DNA of 64,000 nucleotides from Lachnospiraceae bacterium (GCA_009779895.1 WRBB01000001.1:62001-126000); one strand, 5' to 3'; counted from the stretch's first letter, positions 1-9,279 are shown. Numbers and translations: made by a program. Notes: generated by a model not told the origin, from the sequence alone.

Positions 1-89
1 AGAACTTGTTTAGCGATAACGTGGACACGTTTATGTTTTTCATACTTAATTTGAATTTTTCCATGGGTGAAAAAATAACCTAGATACGT

Positions 90-95
90 TATAAT
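90..95 (+). promoter_or_regulatory. -10 element upstream of the AAA-ATPase-like gene
   Basis: A perfect TATAAT lies about 35 bases before the GTG start at 131. I see no good -35 at 16-18 bases spacing. Bases 1-130 hold no other feature I can name; they may be the tail of an upstream intergenic region. Confidence 0.4.
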
Positions 96-130
96 ATAAA
101 TACGGAAAAATACGAGGGAGGTTTTGCATC

Positions 131-1771
131 GTGAAAAAGGTATTACCAATTGGAAAAGATGATTTTAGAATAATTCGAGAAAATGAAAATTATTATGTTG
201 ATAAAACATTGATGATTCGAGATTTCATAGAATATGGTGATGCAGTGGCATTGATTACACGTCCTAGGCGTTTTGGTAAGACCCTAAATATGACCATGTT
301 ACGTGATTTTTTTGATATAACGCAAAAAAGCGAAAATATTTTTTTGGGTCTTTCTATTATGGATACGAAATACATAAAGCAAATGAATTCAGTACCTGTA
401 ATATATTTAACTTTGAAGGGTTGCATAGGTGAAAGTGTTGAAGAGATGAAAGAGGCCATTGCAGAAGAGATATTGAAAGAATATGTCAAGCACGAAAGTA
501 ATTTCTGTGAAGTACAAGATACGGTATTTATTTATTCAAGATATTTTGAAACATTAGAAATGTTAAAAGAAAGGAAGTTGGATAAAGTACTTTTGAACCA
601 TAGTCTTTCGTACTTAATTGAAGCACTCTATACCTTTTATAAGGTACGTCCAATTGTTCTGATTGATGAGTATGACAATCCAATTATAGAAGCGCATGGT
701 AAAGGGTTTAGAGAAAGTTTCAGAGATTTTTATGCTACGTTCTTAACGACTGCGCTGAAAGGAAACCCCTATTTAGGGCAGGCACTTTTGACAGGAATCC
801 AACGGGTAGCAAAAGAGAGTATTTTTTCTAAAATAAATAATGTAACGGTTTATAATGTTTTAGATGAGCAATATGCAAAGTATTTTGGCTTAATGGAAGA
901 AGAAACAAGTGTACTTTTGAATTATTATGAGCTTGCATTAAATGATAGCGTAAGGTCTTTGTACGATGGATATTTATTTTCGGGTATTGAAATTTATAAT
1001 CCTTGGTCGATACTTAGTTATGCGCAAAAGAGAAAACTAAGAAGTTATTGGATTAAAACATCAACAAATGCTTTGGTAAATGAGTCAATTCTATCAGCGG
1101 ATTATGAATTTCATGAGGATTTTGAACGACTCATTAAAAATGGTGAAGTAACGGTAAAAGTTAATTTGGAAGCATCTTTCACGGAGTTGCCAAGAACGGA
1201 AACACTATGGGGTTTGTTTGTGAATGCAGGTTATTTGACTGTTGTTTATGAGGATTTTGAATTTGGTACGCTTACAGTCAAGATTCCAAACAATGAGGTT
1301 TTGGGGGAATTTCGAAATATCGTTGGCCAGTATACACGTCTATCGAGCCAACGATTACAAAATATGTTGATTGCTCTAACAAATGTTGAGTTGGATGATT
1401 TCTTAGAAATATATCAAAAGCTTGTGTTAGAGTCAACAAGCTATTATGATTCGAAAGAAAATGCCTATCATATGTTGATGCTGGGTATGGTGATGAACTT
1501 ACGTGATATTTATAAAATAACAAGTAATATAGAATCGGGGTATGGTAGAAGTGACATTGTGATGGAATCAAAAGATGCCAAGCGTCCTCATATTATAATT
1601 GAATTTAAGCAGGGTGAGGATATCGAAAAATTAAAAAATGAAGCATTACAACAGATTTTAGATAAGCAATATTATATAGGTTTACAGGGTGAGGTTTTGT
1701 GTATTGGTATTGCCCATGATATAAAAAGATGTGAGTTGGTTCATAAGATGTTGTTGCGTTCGGAGTATTAA
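131..1771 (+). CDS. AAA-ATPase-like protein with C-terminal PD-(D/E)XK nuclease-like domain
   Basis: The N-terminal half matches the AAA-ATPase_like family (PF09820 type), with a variant P-loop TRPRRFGKT at about residues 43-51 and a Walker B-like IVLIDEYDNP near 180. The C-terminus resembles the PDDEXK_9 nuclease-like domain: D475 (GRSDIV) and E491/K493 (IIEFK) form the expected D...ExK triad. The 546-residue length is usual for the family. The start is GTG at 131 with GGGAGG nine bases upstream. The family is widespread and often multi-copy in gut Clostridia and Bacteroidota; its cellular role is not established, and defence or mobile-element functions are only conjecture. It stands alone, convergent with the ABC exporter operon. 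By eye its codons are more AT-rich than those of most genes here, which would fit horizontal acquisition. Confidence 0.85.
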   Translation: MKKVLPIGKDDFRIIRENENYYVDKTLMIRDFIEYGDAVALITRPRRFGKTLNMTMLRDFFDITQKSENIFLGLSIMDTKYIKQMNSVPVIYLTLKGCIGESVEEMKEAIAEEILKEYVKHESNFCEVQDTVFIYSRYFETLEMLKERKLDKVLLNHSLSYLIEALYTFYKVRPIVLIDEYDNPIIEAHGKGFRESFRDFYATFLTTALKGNPYLGQALLTGIQRVAKESIFSKINNVTVYNVLDEQYAKYFGLMEEETSVLLNYYELALNDSVRSLYDGYLFSGIEIYNPWSILSYAQKRKLRSYWIKTSTNALVNESILSADYEFHEDFERLIKNGEVTVKVNLEASFTELPRTETLWGLFVNAGYLTVVYEDFEFGTLTVKIPNNEVLGEFRNIVGQYTRLSSQRLQNMLIALTNVELDDFLEIYQKLVLESTSYYDSKENAYHMLMLGMVMNLRDIYKITSNIESGYGRSDIVMESKDAKRPHIIIEFKQGEDIEKLKNEALQQILDKQYYIGLQGEVLCIGIAHDIKRCELVHKMLLRSEY

Positions 1772-1795
1772 AGGTAGGAGAGAAGGGTTCGGTTT

Positions 1796-3517
1796 TTATA
1801 ATCCGCTTGTATATAACAGATAATAAGCCCCTTTTCTTGCCAATAGTTCCTCATGTTTTCCTTGTTCCACAATCTGCCCTTGTTCCATTACAACAATTAC
1901 ATCAGCCGATTGTATGGTTCTCAGTCGATGCGCTACAATAAAGCTGGTCCGTCCTTCCATAAGTGCATCAAATGCTTGTTGTATTAGCATTTCTGTACGA
2001 GTATCAAGATTAGAAGTGGCTTCATCCAATATCAAAATAGTTGGTTGTATTAGCATAATCCGTGTAATACATAGCAATTGTTTCTCTCCGACTGAAAGAT
2101 TATCCCCGTTGGGTGTTATGATGGTATCATAGCCATGTTTCAGTCGGGTAATAAAATCATGGGCATGAGATTTCTTAGCAGCATCAATGATTTCATTTAG
2201 GGTAGCATCGTCTTTTCCATAGGCGATGTTTTCTTTTATACTGACATTTTTTAGCCATGTATTTTGTAACACCATACCAAAATGGTGACGTAAATGACTT
2301 CTGCTCATTTGATAAATGGAAAGTCCATTTAGTTTGATATCTCCTTTGTTTACATCATAAAAACGCATGAGTAAATTAATTAAAGTGGTTTTACCACAAC
2401 CGGTAGGTCCTACAATGGCAATGCGTTGGCCTGTTTTTACATTTAAATTTAAATTTTGAATTAAGGGTCTTTCCGGTTCGTAACAAAAAGAAATGTTTTC
2501 AATGGAAATATTACCAAGTGCTAAAGTATTTTCTTGGATACTTTCGTCTTTTTCACCATGTTCATCAATTAGGTGAAATAGTCGTTTTCCACTTGCCAAA
2601 GCGGCTTGTAAAAAGACCAATACACCGGTTACGTCGTTAAATGGGCGGGTATATTGATTGGCGTATGCCAGAAGTGCAGTTAATACGCCCAAACTTAAAT
2701 TACCTTGTATAATCATCATGGCTCCAATCACACAAATCACCACATAAATGAGCGCATTAACAAAACGGGTCCCCGGATTTATGACAGAAGAATAAAAAAT
2801 TGCTTTAAAACCGATTTCACGAAAATCTTGATTGATTTGCCTAAAATGTTCTAAACAACGTTTTTGATAGTGAAAAGCATAAACAATATTTTTATTCGTT
2901 ACCATTTCGTTGATATAACCACTTAATTCACCTTGTAAATGGCTTTGTTGCAGAAAGAAATGATTGGTACGTTTTGCCAGAAAATGTGCAAACAGGATGG
3001 ATAAAGGTGTCATGACAATAATAATTAAGGCGATAACGGGATCTAGCCACAAAATAATGGCTAAGGTCCCGATGATGGTGGTAAGCCCGGGGAAAAATTG
3101 CGTTAAGCTTTGAAATAAACCCTCACCAATAGTATCGGCATCATTGACAAGACGGCCGATGAAGTCACCATGAGAGCCTGCGTCAATGTATTTAAGTGGT
3201 AGGATATTTATTTGATCAAAAGCAGACTTTCGTATATTTTGAGAGATTAAGGCACTTAAACGACGTGTAGTAGTCAGCATGATCCACTGGAAAAGAGCGG
3301 AGAGGGAAAATGCGGCAATCAACAATCGTAAGTGAAAAAGGATGGCTGAGAAATCTACCTTGTTTACACCTACAATGCCATTGATGATATTGCCGATGAT
3401 AATTGGAATGAGTAGGGAAAAAAACACGGAGAAAAGCGCAGTGATAAAACTTACAAAAACAGAGGGTTTGTAAGGTTTTGCATAGGTAAGGATTCTTTTT
3501 AAAATAGATAATTGCAT
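1796..3517 (-). CDS. ABC exporter half-transporter, subunit 2 (catalytic Walker B, degenerate signature)
   Basis: This is a type IV (MsbA/BmrCD-like) half-transporter: an N-terminal six-helix membrane domain (about residues 1-310) followed by a nucleotide-binding domain. Walker A is GPTGCGKTT, Walker B is ILILDEAT with the catalytic Glu intact, and the switch His is present in VAHRL. The ABC signature is degenerate, LSVGEKQ instead of LSGGQ. That is the pattern expected of one half of an asymmetric heterodimer whose partner is the gene just upstream in the operon. The start ATG is three bases after the partner's stop, and its ribosome binding site (GAGGAG) lies inside the end of that gene, so translation is probably coupled. 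The substrate cannot be told; multidrug or peptide/lipid export is usual for the family. Confidence 0.92.
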   Translation of the reverse strand: MQLSILKRILTYAKPYKPSVFVSFITALFSVFFSLLIPIIIGNIINGIVGVNKVDFSAILFHLRLLIAAFSLSALFQWIMLTTTRRLSALISQNIRKSAFDQINILPLKYIDAGSHGDFIGRLVNDADTIGEGLFQSLTQFFPGLTTIIGTLAIILWLDPVIALIIIVMTPLSILFAHFLAKRTNHFFLQQSHLQGELSGYINEMVTNKNIVYAFHYQKRCLEHFRQINQDFREIGFKAIFYSSVINPGTRFVNALIYVVICVIGAMMIIQGNLSLGVLTALLAYANQYTRPFNDVTGVLVFLQAALASGKRLFHLIDEHGEKDESIQENTLALGNISIENISFCYEPERPLIQNLNLNVKTGQRIAIVGPTGCGKTTLINLLMRFYDVNKGDIKLNGLSIYQMSRSHLRHHFGMVLQNTWLKNVSIKENIAYGKDDATLNEIIDAAKKSHAHDFITRLKHGYDTIITPNGDNLSVGEKQLLCITRIMLIQPTILILDEATSNLDTRTEMLIQQAFDALMEGRTSFIVAHRLRTIQSADVIVVMEQGQIVEQGKHEELLARKGAYYLLYTSGL

Positions 3518-3520
3518 AGA

Positions 3521-5260
3521 TTACTCCTCATAAGTGCGAAGAACGGCTTCGTGCTGGCTCGAACATAGTTCTCGATAAATCCGGCAATTTTTAAAAAGTT
3601 CTCCGTGTTGTCCTTGCCCCACCAAACAACCATTATCCAAAACCAAAATAGAGTCGGCATGTTGGATACTTTTTGCCCTTTGGCTGATAAAAATCGTAGT
3701 AATCTCTTTGGTGTTTTCCTGTAGGGCAGTTCTGAGTGCCGCATCGGTGGTATAATCTAAAGCCGAGTTGGCATCATCTAAAATGAGGATATCAGGTTTT
3801 TTAAGAATGGCTCTGGCGATGGCGAGTCGTTGTTTTTGTCCGCCGGAAAGATTTTTGCCTCCCTCGTGGATGTGTGTATCAAGACCTTGTTTCATTTCAG
3901 ATACAAAGCTCTTTCCTTGGGCAATGTCTAGTGCGCGCCAAATCTCATCATCACTGGCATCCTCTTTACCAATCAAAAGATTTTCTCGCACACTTTTTTG
4001 AAACAAAGTTGCATTTTGTGGTATATAGCCGATTTTTTCCGTAAGTGTGCTTAAAGCATAATTTTTGATGGGAATATTATTTATTTTTATGGCTCCCTCT
4101 GTTGTATCATAAAAACGAAGTAAGAGTTTTCCTAAAGTTGATTTTCCACTACCGGTACCACCAATGATACCAATTGTCTGACCCGGGCGTAAAGAAAAAC
4201 TTAGGTTTTTTAATGCGGATTCACTTTCTTTATGATAAGAGAAAGAAACCTGTTCAAAGGAGATGATAGGATTGTTGTTGCTTTGTTTTTGTCGGGAAGG
4301 TATGCCATCTAAAATGGTTGGTTTTATTGCCAGCACTTCGGCAATACGCTTCCAAGAGGCAATGGCTTTGGTAAAAATAATCATGATTTGAGATAAAATA
4401 ACCAAGCTTAGCAAAGAGGTATTCATATAGTTGATGAGGGCTACGATTTGGCCGGTTTCCAGACGCCCCTGAAACACATGGTTACCTCCGATCCAAAGAA
4501 TGAAAACGATGGCGATGTTTGCGAAAACAAATGTTAGGGGGTTTAACAGGGCGGAGATTTTGCCTACAAAAATAATCACTTGTGTTAGATTAAAACCGGC
4601 TTGTGTGAAGTGCTTTATTTCAGCATCTTGCTTGGAGAAGGAGCGAATAACACGAACACCTTCTAAATTTTCTTTGGTAAGGTGGCTTAATGTATCTTGC
4701 TTTTTTTGAATATCTTGAAAATAGGGTAGGCTTTTTTTCATAATGAAAAAGAGGGTTAAACCAATCAAGGGTGTGGCAATCAAAAAGATAAACCCGATTT
4801 GTCGATCGATATAAAAAGCCATAAAAATAGAACCAATGGCCAAAAAAGGTATCCGTGTACCAAGGCGAATGGTGATATTGATGCCGGCAACCACCTGATT
4901 GATATCATTGGTCAAACGAGTGATGAGACTATTGGTACCAATGGGAGCGGAGTCTTTTTCGGATAGGTTTAAAACGTGTTGCAGTAAAAGATTCCGAACG
5001 TCTGCACCAAAAGCTTGGGAAGCTTTGGCGGCATAATATTGGCAAATCATACCCATGATAAAACCGGCAAAGGCAAATACAATCATAAAAATGCCATAGC
5101 GTAAAACAAAAGGAACATCTTCATTGGCAATGCCTATATCAATAATGCCGGCTACAAGTAAAGGAATGAACAGCTCAAGAATGGCCTCAAACAGTTTGAA
5201 GAGAGGGCCTAGAATGAGTTCTTTACAATAAGTTTTACAATGATAGCGAAATCGAGTCAT
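3521..5260 (-). CDS. ABC exporter half-transporter, subunit 1 (degenerate ATPase site)
   Basis: First gene of the two-gene minus-strand operon. It has an N-terminal six-helix ABC membrane domain and a C-terminal nucleotide-binding domain with Walker A GGTGSGKST and a canonical signature LSGGQKQR. Walker B reads ILILDDAN, with Asp replacing the catalytic Glu, and the switch histidine is replaced by Gln (FISQRAKS). These substitutions mark the non-hydrolytic site of heterodimeric exporters such as BmrCD or TM287/288. They complement the degenerate signature in the partner subunit, so one composite site is predicted active and one dead. The end of the gene carries the ribosome binding site of the partner. 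No regulator or accessory gene lies beside it; the substrate is unknown. Confidence 0.92.
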   Translation of the reverse strand: MTRFRYHCKTYCKELILGPLFKLFEAILELFIPLLVAGIIDIGIANEDVPFVLRYGIFMIVFAFAGFIMGMICQYYAAKASQAFGADVRNLLLQHVLNLSEKDSAPIGTNSLITRLTNDINQVVAGINITIRLGTRIPFLAIGSIFMAFYIDRQIGFIFLIATPLIGLTLFFIMKKSLPYFQDIQKKQDTLSHLTKENLEGVRVIRSFSKQDAEIKHFTQAGFNLTQVIIFVGKISALLNPLTFVFANIAIVFILWIGGNHVFQGRLETGQIVALINYMNTSLLSLVILSQIMIIFTKAIASWKRIAEVLAIKPTILDGIPSRQKQSNNNPIISFEQVSFSYHKESESALKNLSFSLRPGQTIGIIGGTGSGKSTLGKLLLRFYDTTEGAIKINNIPIKNYALSTLTEKIGYIPQNATLFQKSVRENLLIGKEDASDDEIWRALDIAQGKSFVSEMKQGLDTHIHEGGKNLSGGQKQRLAIARAILKKPDILILDDANSALDYTTDAALRTALQENTKEITTIFISQRAKSIQHADSILVLDNGCLVGQGQHGELFKNCRIYRELCSSQHEAVLRTYEE

Positions 5261-5461
5261 ATTTGTTATCCTTTATTCTGAATCAAGCTTCTTTCATTAT
5301 GCTGTATTCTTGTTATGAATTCAATAGCCAAATGTGTTATACTTATCTATGACTATTTGATTCATTTGCATCCGAGAAGATTTGGTAAAAGATGAGAGCT
5401 TAAAAAAATATATTATTGTTTTCTCAGGCTTTGATGTGGTTAAGATACAGGAAATATAAAT

Positions 5462-6013
5462 ATGGTCGAAAACCTTAAACAGCAATTAAGAACAAAGATA
5501 AAAAAGCAGATTGCGATGTTATCACCTCAGTATTGTGCCGAGATGGATAGGCGAATACAACAAAAAGTATTTTCTTTACCTGTGTTCCAAAATAGTAAAA
5601 CTATACTATGTTACGCCGGTATGGGAAAAGAAATCAATACACGCCCTATTTTGCAGGAGATTCTGGCTCAAAATAAAATACTGGGTATACCTAAAGTAAA
5701 CGGGAAAGGGCATATGGAAGTGTATCAGGTGTCTGATTTGGCAAAATTAGCATTGGGTAAATATGGTATTTTGGAGCCTAAATGTACGTCATCTCCATTA
5801 CAACCTGACACAATTGACTTAGCAATTGTTCCGGGTCTAACTTTTACCAAAGATGGTAAGCGTTTGGGATATGGCGGAGGTTATTTTGATCGATATTTAG
5901 CGCAAAGAGATATGATAACATTAGCCCTTTGTCGTAGTGTTTTGTTGCAAGAAGATATACCGGTTGAAAATTATGATATTCGGATGGATATTGTTTTGAC
6001 AGAAAAGGGATAA
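5462..6013 (+). CDS. 5-formyltetrahydrofolate cyclo-ligase
   Basis: Converts 5-formyl-THF plus ATP to 5,10-methenyl-THF, returning folinic acid to the one-carbon pool in the cytoplasm. The 183-residue length fits the family (YqgN/YgfA/MTHFS). The hallmark C-terminal motif is present: PGLTFTKDGKRLGYGGGYFD, holding the nucleotide- and folate-binding GYGGGYFDRYL loop. The N-terminal lysine/arginine-rich helix (LRTKIKKQ) is also typical. The start is ATG at 5462 with a modest AGGA ribosome binding site. It leads a plus-strand run into the cyclophilin and ECF transporter genes. A TATACT -10-like element lies at 5338-5343 without a convincing -35. Confidence 0.93.
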   Translation: MVENLKQQLRTKIKKQIAMLSPQYCAEMDRRIQQKVFSLPVFQNSKTILCYAGMGKEINTRPILQEILAQNKILGIPKVNGKGHMEVYQVSDLAKLALGKYGILEPKCTSSPLQPDTIDLAIVPGLTFTKDGKRLGYGGGYFDRYLAQRDMITLALCRSVLLQEDIPVENYDIRMDIVLTEKG

Positions 6014-6072
6014 TTCGTTAAAATAGGTAGGATGCATGGATTTAATAAAAAAGTAGAAAAGAGGGTATATAA

Positions 6073-6591
6073 ATGGCAAATCCGGTAGTTACATTTAAAC
6101 TAAAAGATGGCAGCATTATGAAAGCGGAGCTTTATCCTGATATTGCGCCTAATTCAGTGAAGAATTTTATTTCCTTGGTGAAAAAAGGATATTATAATGG
6201 TCTTGGTTTTCACCGTGTGATTTCTGGTTTTATGATTCAAGGTGGTTGCCCGGACGGAACCGGTATGGGTGGACCGGGTTATCAAATTCCCGGTGAGTTT
6301 TCTCAAAATGGCTTTACCAATGATTTGGCACATGAGGCCGGTGTGTTGTCTATGGCTCGCTCCATGATGCCCGATTCGGCAGGTTCACAATTTTTTATTA
6401 TGCACCAGGACTCGCCGCATTTGGATGGGGCGTATGCCGCTTTTGGTAAGATTACAGAGGGTATGGATGTTGTGGATAAAATTGCCGCTTGTAAAACGGA
6501 TCATAGTGATAAACCCTTAGAGCCGATCGTGATGGAAGAGGTGACGGTTGATACATTTGGTATTGTATATGACGAGCCGGAGATGGCGTAG
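6073..6591 (+). CDS. Peptidyl-prolyl cis-trans isomerase, cyclophilin type
   Basis: A single-domain cytoplasmic cyclophilin of 172 residues that catalyses X-Pro isomerisation during protein folding. Active-site residues are recognisable: the catalytic Arg in FHRVISGFMIQGG, with the Phe and Gln of the substrate pocket, then GSQFFIMHQDSPHLDG and the AFGKITEGMDVVDKI core. There is no signal peptide or lipobox, so it is intracellular, unlike PrsA-type foldases. Ribosome binding site AAGAGGG precedes ATG 6073. It sits 59 bases after the cyclo-ligase and 26 bases before the ECF ATPase, probably in one transcript. In many related genomes rplQ occupies the position just before the ecfA genes. Confidence 0.95.
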   Translation: MANPVVTFKLKDGSIMKAELYPDIAPNSVKNFISLVKKGYYNGLGFHRVISGFMIQGGCPDGTGMGGPGYQIPGEFSQNGFTNDLAHEAGVLSMARSMMPDSAGSQFFIMHQDSPHLDGAYAAFGKITEGMDVVDKIAACKTDHSDKPLEPIVMEEVTVDTFGIVYDEPEMA

Positions 6592-6617
6592 AGTAATGAG
6601 GGAGACGAGGTTCCTTT

Positions 6618-8390
6618 GTGGAAATGGTAAAGGCTGAAAAGCTGATATTTGAATATGACAAACGAGATAAAGATGGTAATATCATCGGCGCAAACAGGGC
6701 AATTGACCAAGTAGACTTGGACATTGCCCCTGGTTCGTTTATAGCTATTTTAGGTTCCAATGGTTCCGGAAAATCTACCTTGGCAAAACATATCAATGCT
6801 TTGTTATTGCCTACCGGTGGTACAATTTGGGTCAATGGTATAGATACAAAAAAGCCGGAAGAACTTTGGCATGTGCGTCAATCAGCCGGTATGGTATTTC
6901 AAAATCCGGACAATCAGATTATCGGAACGGTAGTAGAGGAAGATGTGGGATTTGGACCGGAAAATCTTGGTGTGCCAACCAGTGAGATTTGGCAACGGGT
7001 GGAGGATAGTCTAAGGTCTGTAAATATGCTGGAATATCGCAATCATTCTCCCAATAAACTATCCGGTGGACAAAAGCAACGTGTGGCGATTGCAGGTGTG
7101 ATTGCTATGGAGCCGCATTGTATTGTATTAGATGAATCAACAGCCATGCTTGACCCGGCTGGTCGTTTGGAAGTGCTCCGTTCCGTTGCAGAATTGCGTC
7201 ATAAGAAAAAGGTTACGGTTATTTGGATTACGCATTATATGGAAGAAGTGATTTGTGCGGACAAGGTTTATGTGATGGATCAGGGTAAGATAGCCATGAA
7301 AGGTACGCCTAAGGAGATTTTTAGTCAGGTGGAGCGAATAAAGAGTTATCATTTGGATGTTCCGCAAGTGACGCTGTTGGCAGAAGTGTTACGTGGTCGT
7401 GGTATAGAGCTACCGGCAGGGATTATAGAGCCTTGTGAGTTTGTGGTAGAAATTAAAAAAAAGGTAAAGAAAAACAGTGGCAGCAAAGGGGACAAGGGTG
7501 CCGGTTGCATGTATCTTAACAGTGAAAATGACAAGCGGGCAGGGGATATCCCTGCGATTCATTTAAAAGATGTTAATTATACTTATGGTGCGGATGGACC
7601 TTATGAAAAGAAAGCACTGTGTGATATTAATTTAGAGATTTTGCATGGTCAAATGGTAGGGATTATCGGCCACACAGGTTCTGGGAAGTCTACATTGATT
7701 CAACATTTAAATGGTTTGTTAAAAGCTACTTCCGGTATTGTTTATTACAATGGTGAAGATATTTATGCCAAGGGTTATGATAGAAAGAAACTACGTACCC
7801 AAGTGGGTATGGTGTTTCAGTATCCGGAGCATCAATTGTTTGAGGTAGATGTGATCAGTGATGTTTCTTATGGTCCCAAGAATCAAGGCCTTTCCGAGGA
7901 AGAAGCCAGGGTAAGGGCAATAGAAGCTCTGGAGTTGGTTGGTTTTTCGGAAAAAGATTATCATCAGTCACCCTTTGAACTTTCCGGCGGGCAAAAAAGG
8001 AGAGCGGCGATTGCCGGTGTGTTAGCGATGAAACCAAAAGTTTTGGTATTGGATGAGCCAACAGCAGGTTTAGACCCCAAAGGGCGTGATGGAATTTTAA
8101 ATCAGATTGTGCGGCTTCACAAGCAAACGGGCATCACGGTTATTTTAGTGTCCCATAGCATGGAGGATATTGCCCGTTATGTAAAGCGTATTATTGTCAT
8201 GAACCAGGGTGGTGTTTTATATGACGATAAACCAAGTGAAGTTTTTTCACATTACAAAGCGTTAGAAAAAATTGGCTTGGCAGCACCCCAGGTGACTTAT
8301 ATTATGCATGATTTGCAAGATGCGGGTTTTTCTGTGGATACCCATGTGACAACAGTAGAAGCGGCGGCAGATGAACTATTTCCAAATTGA
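6618..8390 (+). CDS. Fused energy-coupling factor ATPase EcfA1-EcfA2 (single chain)
   Basis: Two complete CbiO-type ATPases in one 590-residue frame. Domain 1 (about 1-270): P-loop GSNGSGKST at 46-54, Q-loop VFQNPDNQ, LSGGQ at 148-152, Walker B IVLDES, switch His in WITHYME. Domain 2 (about 310-590): GHTGSGKST at 351-359, VFQYPEHQLFE, LSGGQ at 455-459, VLVLDEP, VSHSMED. Domain 1 looks EcfA1-like and domain 2 EcfA2-like, normally separate adjacent genes. The linker (about 275-312) is Lys/Gly-rich and of low complexity. The pair powers uptake of vitamins through EcfT and substrate-specific S proteins, none of which is nearby. The start is GTG 6618 with GAGG seven bases upstream. An internal ATG at 7509 could still start EcfA2 separately. 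A sequencing artefact is possible but nothing suggests it. Confidence 0.93.
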   Translation: MEMVKAEKLIFEYDKRDKDGNIIGANRAIDQVDLDIAPGSFIAILGSNGSGKSTLAKHINALLLPTGGTIWVNGIDTKKPEELWHVRQSAGMVFQNPDNQIIGTVVEEDVGFGPENLGVPTSEIWQRVEDSLRSVNMLEYRNHSPNKLSGGQKQRVAIAGVIAMEPHCIVLDESTAMLDPAGRLEVLRSVAELRHKKKVTVIWITHYMEEVICADKVYVMDQGKIAMKGTPKEIFSQVERIKSYHLDVPQVTLLAEVLRGRGIELPAGIIEPCEFVVEIKKKVKKNSGSKGDKGAGCMYLNSENDKRAGDIPAIHLKDVNYTYGADGPYEKKALCDINLEILHGQMVGIIGHTGSGKSTLIQHLNGLLKATSGIVYYNGEDIYAKGYDRKKLRTQVGMVFQYPEHQLFEVDVISDVSYGPKNQGLSEEEARVRAIEALELVGFSEKDYHQSPFELSGGQKRRAAIAGVLAMKPKVLVLDEPTAGLDPKGRDGILNQIVRLHKQTGITVILVSHSMEDIARYVKRIIVMNQGGVLYDDKPSEVFSHYKALEKIGLAAPQVTYIMHDLQDAGFSVDTHVTTVEAAADELFPN

Positions 8391-8439
8391 TTTAAAATGA
8401 TGTATACTGGTAGAAGATAAATAGATGGGAGAAAGCCCC

Positions 8440-9255
8440 TTGATTAGAGATATTACTTTTGGTCAGTTTTACCCGGCCCAAAGCCCTATACATAGATTGG
8501 ACCCAAGGGTGAAGATTGTTTGCACCCTCCTTTTTTTAATCTCTTTATTTATTCAACGAAGTATTTTGGGCTATGCTATAGCAACATTATTTTTGGCTCT
8601 TGTAATTTTGTTTAGCAAAGTACCTTTAAAGTATATTTTGAAGGGTTTGCGACCGGTTATTTTGTTATTATTGATTACAGTAAGTTTCAATTTGTTTTTA
8701 ACCCGTGGAGAAGAATTATTGGTTCAGTTTGGTTTTATTCGCATTTACAAAGCGGGTTTGACGACGGCGGTATTTATGGGGATTCGCTTGATGTATCTTA
8801 TTTTGGGTTCCTCTATTATGACCTTTACGACTACGCCAAATGCTTTGACAGATGGATTGGAATCTTTGCTGAAACCTTTGGAGCGGATTCGGGTGCCTGT
8901 TCATGAGGTGGCTATGATGATGTCCATTGCGCTGCGATTTATTCCTATTTTATTGGAAGAAACGGATAAAATTATGAAAGCGCAGATTGCCAGGGGTGCT
9001 GATTTAGATAGTGGAAATGTGTTTCAAAGAGTAAAAGGGATGGTTCCTATTTTAGTTCCTTTATTCGTTTCGGCTTTTCGTCGTGCCAATGATTTGGCTT
9101 TGGCAATGGAGGCTCGTTGTTATCACGGTAGCGAGGGGCGTACCAAGATGAAACCTTTATACTATCGGCGAAGAGATTATTTGGCCTATGGAAAAATGGT
9201 GCTTTATTTAGGGGCAATGATAGTCTTTGGACACTTTGTAGACTTTGACGTGTAG
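8440..9255 (+). CDS. ecfT: Energy-coupling factor transporter transmembrane protein EcfT
   Basis: Membrane scaffold of group II ECF transporters, coupling the EcfA ATPases to interchangeable S components. The N-terminus IRDITFGQFYPAQSPIHRLD is a family hallmark; four or more hydrophobic segments follow (about residues 25-60, 70-90, 105-130, 240-265). The coupling-helix motif ARGAD occurs near residue 188, with a related EARCYHG motif near 225. I chose TTG at 8440 because GGGAG (8427-8431) is eight bases upstream and it gives the usual N-terminus; an upstream ATG at 8425 sits on that ribosome binding site. It lies 49 bases after the fused ATPase and 24 bases before truA, the usual ecfA-ecfA-ecfT-truA order. 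Confidence 0.94.
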   Translation: MIRDITFGQFYPAQSPIHRLDPRVKIVCTLLFLISLFIQRSILGYAIATLFLALVILFSKVPLKYILKGLRPVILLLLITVSFNLFLTRGEELLVQFGFIRIYKAGLTTAVFMGIRLMYLILGSSIMTFTTTPNALTDGLESLLKPLERIRVPVHEVAMMMSIALRFIPILLEETDKIMKAQIARGADLDSGNVFQRVKGMVPILVPLFVSAFRRANDLALAMEARCYHGSEGRTKMKPLYYRRRDYLAYGKMVLYLGAMIVFGHFVDFDV

Positions 9256-9279
9256 TGATTTTAGGGGCAAATAAGACTT

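Noticed and set aside
6618-8390. Treating the ECF ATPase fusion as two overlapping genes
   Set aside because: The frame is continuous with no stop or frameshift between the domains, so a single chain is the direct reading; the possible internal start is listed separately.
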